From NCBI GenBank assembly GCA_016713565.1, contig JADJOX010000007.1, positions 1-64,000 on the forward strand: a DNA stretch of 64,000 nt. Reading direction: 5' to 3'. Positions within the stretch are counted from its first letter, which is position 1; the number at the start of each line of letters is the position of its first letter. The stretch comes from Ignavibacteriota bacterium. GTDB taxonomy: Bacteria > Bacteroidota > Ignavibacteria > Ignavibacteriales > Melioribacteraceae. The translations under genes and the position numbers were made by a program. Below, piece after piece: positions 28,565-36,477 of this stretch. The notes beneath the pieces are model-generated. The model searched no databases and was not told the DNA's origin. It saw only the letters and a list, made by a program, of their open reading frames with translations.

Positions 28565-29443
28565 ATGAATAATTATATACTAATATCTGCGGCAAAAAAT
28601 GAACAAGATTACATTGGAAAGACAATAGAGTCTGTCATCCGCCAAAATATAAAACCAATTTTATGGTGTATTGTAAGTGATGGTTCAACGGATAAAACAG
28701 ACGAAATAATTCAAGAGTACTCAAAAACAAATTTATTTATAAAGTATATTAGAAATGATAAAACAGACGATAGAAATTTTGCTTCCAAAGTTTATGCTCT
28801 TAACATCGCTTTGAAATATATTAGTGAAATTAAAATAGATTATGATTTTATTGGAAATTTAGATGCAGATACGGTATTTGATTCGGATTATTATTCCAAG
28901 ATATTGGAAGAATTCAAAAAAAACGAAAAACTTGGTTTGGCGGGCGGAATATTCTTTGAAACATATAAAGGTAAAAAAATTAAAGTTGTTTTGGCTAGCA
29001 ACAGTGTTAGAGGAGCCGTTCAGTTTTTTAGAAGAAAATGTTTTGAAGAAATTGGCGGTTTTGTTCCATTAAAAAACGGCGGTGAAGATATAATAACAGA
29101 AGTAACTGCAAGAATGAAAGGCTGGGAAGTAAGGTCTTTTGAGCACTTGCACGTACAAAATCTGCGCCTTTCGGGAACTGGACGTTGGGGCGTTATTGAA
29201 ACTAAATTTAGGGAAGGATTTCTAGCACATTCTATCGGTTATCATCCTTTGTTTCAAATAATAAAATCATTCTATAGATTCAAAGAAAGACCTTTGATAA
29301 TTAGCGGTATTTTGCATTTATTAGGTTATTTATGGGCTGTAATAACTAATAACAATATTAAAGTCAGCAAAGAATTTAAAACTTACCTCAGAAAAGAACA
29401 AATGCAAAGATTAAAGGAAACATTCTTTCCTACAAAAAAATAA
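28565..29443 (+). CDS. Family 2 glycosyltransferase
   Basis: About 292 residues from the ATG at 28565, which has AAGAAAG some 6 bases upstream. An earlier in-frame ATG at 28496 would overlap the polymerase gene by 52 bases and adds nothing conserved. The GT-A domain shows YILISAAKNEQDYIGKTIES, VSDGSTDKTDE, FIGNLDADTVFDSDYY (DXD site near residue 98) and GGEDIITEVTARMKGW (the acidic catalytic-base region). The C-terminal part, HSIGYHPLFQIIKSFYRF, has a hydrophobic stretch that may associate with the membrane. It is the last gene of the plus-strand locus, convergent with the deacetylase gene. Confidence 0.85.
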   Translation: MNNYILISAAKNEQDYIGKTIESVIRQNIKPILWCIVSDGSTDKTDEIIQEYSKTNLFIKYIRNDKTDDRNFASKVYALNIALKYISEIKIDYDFIGNLDADTVFDSDYYSKILEEFKKNEKLGLAGGIFFETYKGKKIKVVLASNSVRGAVQFFRRKCFEEIGGFVPLKNGGEDIITEVTARMKGWEVRSFEHLHVQNLRLSGTGRWGVIETKFREGFLAHSIGYHPLFQIIKSFYRFKERPLIISGILHLLGYLWAVITNNNIKVSKEFKTYLRKEQMQRLKETFFPTKK

Positions 29444-29474
29444 TCCTGCTTTTTATTAAATCAATGAATTGCAA

Positions 29475-31613
29475 TTAATTAAATTGAACTGCAGTTGAAC
29501 TCATAACCGGCAAATGATTCCTGTGATAAATAACCATATAATAATTTCCCGCTGCAACATCCATTGAAAACTGAGTTCCGTCTGAATTAACTATTGTTCC
29601 ATCTGATTTCAGAATTGCGGCTTTCCTTGAGTAAACATAATAATTAGAATCAGCAGATGATCTTAGTTCAACAAGTACCCAATCAATAATGTTTTGATGT
29701 GAAATTGTTAAAATTTCATTTCCGTTATAATTCCATGGTGTATTATTATAAGGTTGATTTTGCGGAATAATATCTTCAAAATCTTCATCAACACTCATTG
29801 TTCCGTTATTATATGCTCCCTGTAAATTTATTTTCAAATTTACAGCTGTAGATTGTTTCTTTTTAAAAAGTGACATGCCTGTTACTTTTATTGAATCACC
29901 ATGAGAATCGAAATAGTATATTTTAATTTCAACCTCAATCCTTGACACATCATCCGGAATAACCAGTGAAGTATTTCCATTTGAAGAACTGCTTAAATTT
30001 CGCTTAGTCCAAGTCTGTGTGTCCGATGGAATCCAATATTCCTTTTCTGGATAATTTGTATTAGGAAATCTAAAAAACACTCGAATTTTGTCATTAGTGC
30101 TGCCTTTAGTCCAAATTTCAAATTGATTCTCCCCTTTTTCAATTCCGGCTAATTCCTGAATTAAAAAAACTCTGGCATATCCTCCAATCGCATAACATAA
30201 ATTACCTGGTGCGGGAGATGTAAAATCAACAACTAATTTACCATGATCATTAGCGTATCTTTGTACATATCCATCAGGTACACCATTTGGATTCAAGTTA
30301 TTTGAAAAATTGTCATAATTTACATTTAATGCTGGGAATATATTTTCATAAGGATCAGGTGTTTTGTCAAATAAAATATCTGCCCACTCATTATATGTAT
30401 TTACTTCAATATTATTTTGATTGCACCAAGCAAGCAACTCAGCTACTCTTTGAAAATAAACAGTCGGTGTTACATATGAATTTCCACTTACTACTTTTCC
30501 AAGATCATAAAAATGATTATGTCCAATCATAACTTTATGTTTGGCAATTCCATCAGATATTTTTGTTTTTATACTTTCAATAGTTTGATTTGTTTTATCT
30601 TCATTAAAATCTTCCCACTGAATTCCGAAATTCTTTTGATCTTCCGGGTCATATTCGTTAAATACTTTGAATGCTTCGGAAACACCAGGCGAAACAACAT
30701 CAGTAAATGAAGCACCGGCTGTGTACCCAAGCGGCGTAAGCGCTTGTTTTAATTCCGACATAGATAAAATAGGCCAGCGTCCTCCTGGCTGAATCCATGT
30801 TTTTGGTTTTTGAAGTCCATAAAATAAAGCTAACTTTTGAGTCTCTTCTGCAAGTACTTTAAGACCATCTATTGATAATCTGTTTCCTCGTGTCATTTTA
30901 TAAAAAGTAACGTTAGATATTTCTCCAAGACTTATTTGCTCTTGCCAAACATCATCAACATATGCAACACTTTTATTGTTATTAAAAGCAGAGATATAAA
31001 GCAAGGTGTCAAGTTCTAACAAATAAACATAAACATCAGTATCATAATTAAAAGATGAAAAATTTCCAGTGAGCATATTACCGCTAACACTGCATGTGCC
31101 AATGGCAGTCAACCCTGTTGTATCAATCGGGTTAAATTCTAAACATATTTTTGTTATGCTGCCTTGCGAAATTACGCGATCAATACCAGATTTAAACAGA
31201 GTTGTATTCGGAATATAGTAATCGGAAACCGGAAATTTAGTTGTAAAATAGTTTGTTCGGTGATTGGGAGTATGGTCCATAATCTCATGACCTCGAGCTT
31301 GAATCGCTTTAACCGTATCTATATAAGCAGTTGTATCAAACTCAGTACGAGCCATATTTAATGCAAAGCTGAAATGGTAAGTTCTCCCAAACGTATTATT
31401 ATTGTAATGATCAAATAATTGAGACATTTGCGAATAGAATTCTTTTGTCGGATTATCATCAATTCTAAATGCGATACCGGCTTTTTTAGAAACAAATGGA
31501 ATTGCTTCTGCTGAATTTTGAATTTGAGAAATGTCATTTCTTTGCGAAAATGAAGTTTCCACACCTATGAGAAATAGTAACAATAATAATTTAATTTTAT
31601 AAAAATTTATCAT
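29475..31613 (-). CDS. Secreted polysaccharide deacetylase-like protein, copy 1
   Basis: A 712-residue protein. A signal peptide (residues 1-23, ending SFSQ) is followed by a NodB-like domain. FRIDDNP at about 49-55 has the DD metal site and RGHEIMDHTPNHR at about 108-119 has the HTxxH site. Residues about 430-590 form a beta-rich region with NGNTSLVIPDDVSRIEVEI, shared with copy 2 and perhaps carbohydrate-binding. The last 120 residues (LQGAYNNGTMSVDEDF to YYMVIYHRNHLPVMSS) resemble a domain seen in surface proteins of this phylum. The sequence ends right after this domain, without a T9SS sorting tail. It may be truncated or retained in the periplasm. The genes at 31765 and 33865 lie upstream on the same strand. 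Confidence 0.72.
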   Translation of the reverse strand: MINFYKIKLLLLLFLIGVETSFSQRNDISQIQNSAEAIPFVSKKAGIAFRIDDNPTKEFYSQMSQLFDHYNNNTFGRTYHFSFALNMARTEFDTTAYIDTVKAIQARGHEIMDHTPNHRTNYFTTKFPVSDYYIPNTTLFKSGIDRVISQGSITKICLEFNPIDTTGLTAIGTCSVSGNMLTGNFSSFNYDTDVYVYLLELDTLLYISAFNNNKSVAYVDDVWQEQISLGEISNVTFYKMTRGNRLSIDGLKVLAEETQKLALFYGLQKPKTWIQPGGRWPILSMSELKQALTPLGYTAGASFTDVVSPGVSEAFKVFNEYDPEDQKNFGIQWEDFNEDKTNQTIESIKTKISDGIAKHKVMIGHNHFYDLGKVVSGNSYVTPTVYFQRVAELLAWCNQNNIEVNTYNEWADILFDKTPDPYENIFPALNVNYDNFSNNLNPNGVPDGYVQRYANDHGKLVVDFTSPAPGNLCYAIGGYARVFLIQELAGIEKGENQFEIWTKGSTNDKIRVFFRFPNTNYPEKEYWIPSDTQTWTKRNLSSSSNGNTSLVIPDDVSRIEVEIKIYYFDSHGDSIKVTGMSLFKKKQSTAVNLKINLQGAYNNGTMSVDEDFEDIIPQNQPYNNTPWNYNGNEILTISHQNIIDWVLVELRSSADSNYYVYSRKAAILKSDGTIVNSDGTQFSMDVAAGNYYMVIYHRNHLPVMSSTAVQFN

Positions 31614-31764
31614 TTTTTTGCTTTCAATATTTCTAACAATACCTAAAATCTGATTATGTTAAATTAGATGTTTTTATTTCAAAAAAAAACGACATGTGAT
31701 TTATATCACTTAGCTACAAGACGATAAAATATTATTACTTTATTTTACAAAGCATAAAAGTTAA

Positions 31765-33717
31765 TTATTTGACTAATACCATTTTTTTTGTCTGCGTATA
31801 ATTTCCACTTTGCAAAGTATAAAAATAAATACCGCTCGAAATGTTTACCGCGTTAAATGAAACTTCATAGTTGCCGGAATTTTGTTTTTTATTTACAAGC
31901 GTTGCAATCTCACTCCCAAGAATATTATAGACTTTTAAGGTTACGTTTGAGTTTTCTGCAATACTATATGAAATTTTTGTCTCAGGATTAAAAGGATTCG
32001 GAAAATTTTGGTTAAGAGCATAATAATTTGGAATTTTATCTACCTGCGTTTGGGTTTCTGATGTTCTGCTTTTTGCCAAATACATTCCTGTTATTCTAAC
32101 TTCGCCGGATACATAATTGGAGCAAAAAATATCAATTGTAATAAAATTTACATTTTCCGGAATGATGAGTGATGTATTTCCGTTTGAAGACTGCTCTATT
32201 GAATATTCAACCCAATCTTTTGAATCTGCCGGAAATTTAAAAACAGCATCATTAGTTTTTGAATATTCCCCAAATGAAAAAACCACCTCAATAGAATCGC
32301 CCGGGTTTCCTTTTGTATAAATCTTAAAATCATTTTTTCCTTTTTCAATTCCAGCTAAATTTTCAACTCTGCAAATTCTGGAATTAGTAGAAATAGAATA
32401 AGCAAACTTATCAGCACTTGTAATCGTTGTGTCATTAATTAAATTGCCTTGTCCAGACCAATATCTTTGTGTATAACCATCCGGTACTCCGTTGGTATCT
32501 AGATCTGAAATATTCTTGTCCAAATCAGTAGATAAACTAGGGAAAATATTAACATAAGGGTCTGGTGTCTCTTCATATAAATACTTAGCCCATTGACTGT
32601 ATGTTTTAATGGGAATATTATTTTCTGTGAGCCAAGAGAGTAAACTATCAAGTTTTGAAAAATAATGTTCAATAGAATCAATTGCATAAAAATGAGCATG
32701 ACTGATTTGCATATAATGTTTTGCAGTTCTATCTGCAATTATATTTTTGCATTTCTCAACAGTCCAAGTATCGTCAAAAAAATCTCCCCACTGCATTTCA
32801 AATTTTTCATTTTTATTTGGGTCAAGTTCATTATAAATTTGTCTTCCTTTATTTTCGGCTGCTCCAGCTACGTAATTAAGTTCATTACCTAAAATATTGC
32901 CAAGCTTTGTTTTAGTAAATTGTGGAAACTTTCCGCCAGGTTGTATCCAAACATTTGGCGGATTTATATTAAATAAATTCGCAAGTTTAGTTGTTTCGTT
33001 TGCTAATAGCTTAAGCGCATTTTCCGAAATCTGTATATCGTTTTGGTCAAAAATAAAATATTTTGTCTGCCAAGTTGTTGGCAATATCAATTTATCATTC
33101 CAAATATCCAAAAAGAATATTTTATTAAAGCTGACTGAATCAATTAGAACTATTCTATTTAAAATTGGTATGTAAACAAATATTTCACTTTCTGCTAATT
33201 CAGTAAAATTATTTGAACTTATCAATTCATTTTGGAAAATATCACAAACTCCACTTTTAACTGCATTACTTGTATCTATTGTTTCAAACTCTAAACAAAT
33301 TTTATTATTCTGAATGTGATCAATTCCATCAATTGGAATTGTTGTTTCTGGTCTGAGGTAATCATTTATTGGAAATTGAGTTATAAAAAAGTTTGTTCTA
33401 TGGTTTGGCGTATGGTCCATAATTTCGTTGCCCATATCTTGAAGAACTCTTATACTGTCAATATATTGCTGTGAACTGAACATGCTAAAATTTAATGACA
33501 TACAAAAATTTGCGTTGTATTTTGCGAATAATCTTGCGGCTCTCATATAATCAGCAATCGGCGCGTTATCATCAAATCTGAAACATACTCCACCTTTTTT
33601 CTTTAGATAAATGCTGTCATCTGATGTTGATATAAATTTTGCATTTATTGAATTTGTTAGCAATGCAGATATAATAAAAAATAAAATGATGCTAAAATAT
33701 TTAAACTTCATTTTCAC
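31765..33717 (-). CDS. Secreted polysaccharide deacetylase-like protein with T9SS sorting domain, copy 2
   Basis: A 650-residue protein paralogous to the one at 29475-31613. A signal peptide covers about residues 1-26. The deacetylase motifs are CFRFDDN at about 45-51 and GNEIMDHTPNHR at about 96-107. Next comes the shared beta-rich region with NGNTSLIIPENVNFITIDI. The last 85 residues form a type A T9SS sorting domain with NQNFPNPFNP, then ISSGIYFYTLQSGNYTQTKKMVLVK, written here as two separate conserved blocks. It is therefore expected to cross the outer membrane by T9SS and be anchored or released at the surface. Both copies could deacetylate an exported polysaccharide. The substrate is not shown by sequence. 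Confidence 0.82.
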   Translation of the reverse strand: MKMKFKYFSIILFFIISALLTNSINAKFISTSDDSIYLKKKGGVCFRFDDNAPIADYMRAARLFAKYNANFCMSLNFSMFSSQQYIDSIRVLQDMGNEIMDHTPNHRTNFFITQFPINDYLRPETTIPIDGIDHIQNNKICLEFETIDTSNAVKSGVCDIFQNELISSNNFTELAESEIFVYIPILNRIVLIDSVSFNKIFFLDIWNDKLILPTTWQTKYFIFDQNDIQISENALKLLANETTKLANLFNINPPNVWIQPGGKFPQFTKTKLGNILGNELNYVAGAAENKGRQIYNELDPNKNEKFEMQWGDFFDDTWTVEKCKNIIADRTAKHYMQISHAHFYAIDSIEHYFSKLDSLLSWLTENNIPIKTYSQWAKYLYEETPDPYVNIFPSLSTDLDKNISDLDTNGVPDGYTQRYWSGQGNLINDTTITSADKFAYSISTNSRICRVENLAGIEKGKNDFKIYTKGNPGDSIEVVFSFGEYSKTNDAVFKFPADSKDWVEYSIEQSSNGNTSLIIPENVNFITIDIFCSNYVSGEVRITGMYLAKSRTSETQTQVDKIPNYYALNQNFPNPFNPETKISYSIAENSNVTLKVYNILGSEIATLVNKKQNSGNYEVSFNAVNISSGIYFYTLQSGNYTQTKKMVLVK

Positions 33718-33864
33718 TTTCCGATCAAATAATTTATTTTGTTAAATTAATTTTATTTCTTAGGCAAATAAGAAGAAATAATTGCAATTAATGTGATAAT
33801 TATCAAAAATTTTTATAATTATTATTCGAAAAATTTTTAAAATAATAAAATTTAAAGGATGTTT

Positions 33865-34962
33865 TTATGCACTTAATTTTTGTGAAATGATTGAAACAAT
33901 CCTTTCGGCAGCTTTTCCATCCCAAAGTTCGGGAATTGAGCCTTTTTTCAACTTTCCATCCAAAACTTCTATTGCCGCTATTTTGGCTTTTTCAAGGTCG
34001 TTTCCTAGTAATTGGTTTGTTCCGACTTCAACAGTTATTGGTCTTTCCGTGGATGTTCTCAAAGTAATACATTGAATTCCCATAAATGTGGATTCTTCTT
34101 GAATTCCTCCTGAATCTGTAACAATAAGTTCGGCATTACTGGTTAAAGTTAGGAAATCGAGATATCCTATTGGGTCGGTTAAAATAAGATTTTTGCTGAT
34201 TTTTTCGATCAGTCCAAAATCGGTAAGATTTTTTTTAGTACGGGGATGTATTGGAAATAAAACCTTTCGTTTATCTGCTAATGTGTTTAATACGTCAATT
34301 AATTTTATTAATTGATGTTTATCATCTACGTTGCTTGGTCTATGCAGAGTAACTAAAACATATTTTTGGGATTCAAGTCCAAAATTATTTAAAAAATCAG
34401 AATTTGCTATTTTTGGCTTAAAGTAAACCAAACTGTCAATCATAACATTTCCTGTAAAGTAAACTTTTCCATTGGAAACACCTTCATTTTTCAAATTTTC
34501 AATTCCGCTTTTTTCGGTTACAAACAGTAAATCGGAAATCGCATCGGTTAGAACTCTATTAATTTCTTCCGGCATTTCTCTGTCGCCGCTTCTTAATCCG
34601 GCTTCAACATGAATTATTTTAATGTGAAGTTTTGCCGCTGTTAAACTGCAGGCAATAGTAGAATTAACATCGCCTACAACTATGATCATATCAGGTTTTT
34701 CTTCAAGTAAAATCTTTTCAAATTTTATCATTACATTGGCAGTTTGTTCGGCATGGCTTCCGCTTCCTACTCCCAAATAAAAATCAGGTTTGGGCAACTC
34801 TAAATCTTCAAAAAATACTTTAGACATTTTTTCGTCATAATGTTGACCAGTATGACAAATCAAATGTTGAATTGAATCTTTATATTTTTGAAATGCTCTA
34901 TGTATTGGAGCAACCTTCATAAAATTTGGACGAGCGCCGACAACAGATATTACTTTTTTCAT
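33865..34962 (-). CDS. UDP-N-acetylglucosamine 2-epimerase family protein (WbpI-like)
   Basis: A 365-residue non-hydrolysing epimerase. Motifs are VVGARPNFMKVAPI, CHTGQHYDEKMSKVFFEDL, VVGDVNSTIACSLTAAKL, IHVEAGLRSGDREMPEEINR, VTLHRPSNVD and TDSGGIQEESTFMG. The GARP and FFEDLELPKPDF style is closer to WbpI than to WecB, unlike the paralogue at 5888-7003. It would epimerise C2 of UDP-GlcNAc or of UDP-GlcNAc(3NAc)A. The partner dehydrogenase gene lies just upstream (35042-36379), but an apparent terminator separates them. It is complete and of normal length. Confidence 0.85.
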   Translation of the reverse strand: MKKVISVVGARPNFMKVAPIHRAFQKYKDSIQHLICHTGQHYDEKMSKVFFEDLELPKPDFYLGVGSGSHAEQTANVMIKFEKILLEEKPDMIIVVGDVNSTIACSLTAAKLHIKIIHVEAGLRSGDREMPEEINRVLTDAISDLLFVTEKSGIENLKNEGVSNGKVYFTGNVMIDSLVYFKPKIANSDFLNNFGLESQKYVLVTLHRPSNVDDKHQLIKLIDVLNTLADKRKVLFPIHPRTKKNLTDFGLIEKISKNLILTDPIGYLDFLTLTSNAELIVTDSGGIQEESTFMGIQCITLRTSTERPITVEVGTNQLLGNDLEKAKIAAIEVLDGKLKKGSIPELWDGKAAERIVSIISQKLSA

Positions 34963-34984
34963 GTATTCTTTTATTAAGTTATGG

Positions 34985-35026
34985 AATAAAAAGCCGAAAA
35001 CAATTTTATAGAAACTGAATTCGGCT
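34985..35026 (-). terminator. Rho-independent terminator after the WbpA-type dehydrogenase gene
   Basis: On the minus strand, AGCCGAA and TTCGGCT form a 7-bp perfect stem around a 21-base loop, followed at once by TTTTTATT. It starts 16 bases after the stop of the dehydrogenase at 35042. The large loop makes it a moderate rather than a strong terminator. Confidence 0.55.
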
Positions 35027-35041
35027 GAATAAATATTTGTA

Positions 35042-36379
35042 TTATGATTTCTTAATGTGCTTTGCTTTTACGCCGTGTTTTTCAAATGCATTTCTTGTAT
35101 CAATAATAAGCTTTGAATTTTCTGAAATAAATTTGTAATCATAATCCGAATGATCAGTACTTAAAACAACTAAATCATATTTCAATAAATTTGCAGCAGT
35201 TAGAGGTACAGATTTCATTGTATAACTGTATTTTCGCATTTTAAATAATTTAGGAACATAAGGATCGTTAAAATCAACTTTTGCTCCTTTCCTTTCAAAT
35301 AATTCAATTAATCTTAGCGATGGGGATTCTCTCATATCATCAATATCTTTTTTATATGCCGCACCTAATATCAAAACTTGTGCTCCTTTTAGAGCTTTCA
35401 TTTCATCATTCATAAATTTTGCAGCATTTTCAACCACATAATAAGGCATAAATGTATTTATTTCACCAGCAAGTTCTATAAATCTTGTGTTAATTTCATA
35501 AGCACGAGCTTTCCATGTTAAATAAAAAGGATCGATTGGAATACAATGACCACCTAAACCTGGACCCGGATAAAACGGGTTAAAGCCAAATGGTTTTGTT
35601 GATGCTGCGGAGATTACTTCCCAAACGTCAATTCCCATTCTTTCAAATACCATTTTTAGTTCATTTACCAAGGCAATATTAACTGAACGGTAAATATTTT
35701 CAACTAATTTTGTAGCTTCGGCAACTTTCGGTGATGAAACCGGAACAGTTTTAACGATAACATTATTATATAATTCTACTGCAATTTTAACGCAATTTTT
35801 AGTTACTCCGCCAATAACTTTTGGAATTGTAGCTGTGTTAAAATCCGGATTATTAGGGTCTTCCCTTTCCGGTGAAAATGTTAAATAAAAATCTTTTCCG
35901 ACCACTAATTTTTTTGTTCCGGTCTTTTGAATCATTGGCGAATTTTCAAATAATGGCTGAAGGATTTCTTCTGTGGTTCCTGGGTATGTAGTAGATTCAA
36001 GTGTAACTAACTGCCCTTTTCTCAAGTATTTGGAAATGGTTTCGGCTGTATTAACAACATATGACATATCCGGTTCACGGTGCTCGTTTAATGGAGTAGG
36101 AACACAAATAATTATTGCGTCAACTTCTGGTAATCTTTTAAAATCTGAAGTTGCTTCAAATCTGCCTGAATCAACAGCTGCTTTAATTCTTTTTGCGGAA
36201 ATATGTTTAATGTAACTTTGACCTTTTTTTAATATTGGTATTTTCCTTTCATCAATATCAAAACCGATTACACTAAATCCCTTTAAGGCAAATTCTAATC
36301 CTAATGGCAGTCCAACATATCCAAGTCCTATTATGCCGACTTTAGCCGTTTTCGATTTAATTTTTGTTAAAAATTCCAT
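35042..36379 (-). CDS. wbpA: UDP-N-acetyl-D-glucosamine 6-dehydrogenase (WbpA type)
   Basis: A 445-residue NAD-dependent dehydrogenase that converts UDP-GlcNAc to UDP-GlcNAcA in two oxidation steps. Motifs are VGIIGLGYVGLPLGLEF (NAD binding), IICVPTPLNEHREPDMSYV, LESTTYPGTTEEIL and GPGLGGHCIPIDPFYL with the catalytic Cys at about residue 279. LGAAYKKDIDDMRESP follows in the UDP-binding domain. The HREPD and ESTTYPGT wording is typical of WbpA rather than UDP-glucose dehydrogenase. It provides the substrate for WlbA at 4914-5858, although it lies 29 kb away. A strong ribosome binding site, AAGGAAG, precedes the start. Confidence 0.87.
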   Translation of the reverse strand: MEFLTKIKSKTAKVGIIGLGYVGLPLGLEFALKGFSVIGFDIDERKIPILKKGQSYIKHISAKRIKAAVDSGRFEATSDFKRLPEVDAIIICVPTPLNEHREPDMSYVVNTAETISKYLRKGQLVTLESTTYPGTTEEILQPLFENSPMIQKTGTKKLVVGKDFYLTFSPEREDPNNPDFNTATIPKVIGGVTKNCVKIAVELYNNVIVKTVPVSSPKVAEATKLVENIYRSVNIALVNELKMVFERMGIDVWEVISAASTKPFGFNPFYPGPGLGGHCIPIDPFYLTWKARAYEINTRFIELAGEINTFMPYYVVENAAKFMNDEMKALKGAQVLILGAAYKKDIDDMRESPSLRLIELFERKGAKVDFNDPYVPKLFKMRKYSYTMKSVPLTAANLLKYDLVVLSTDHSDYDYKFISENSKLIIDTRNAFEKHGVKAKHIKKS

Positions 36380-36477
36380 ATAACTTCCTTTTAATGTGCT
36401 TAAACAGAGTTAATTTTTTTCATTTACAAATTAGAAGTAAATTTTAATTTATAGCAATTTATTTATTCTTGTAATAA

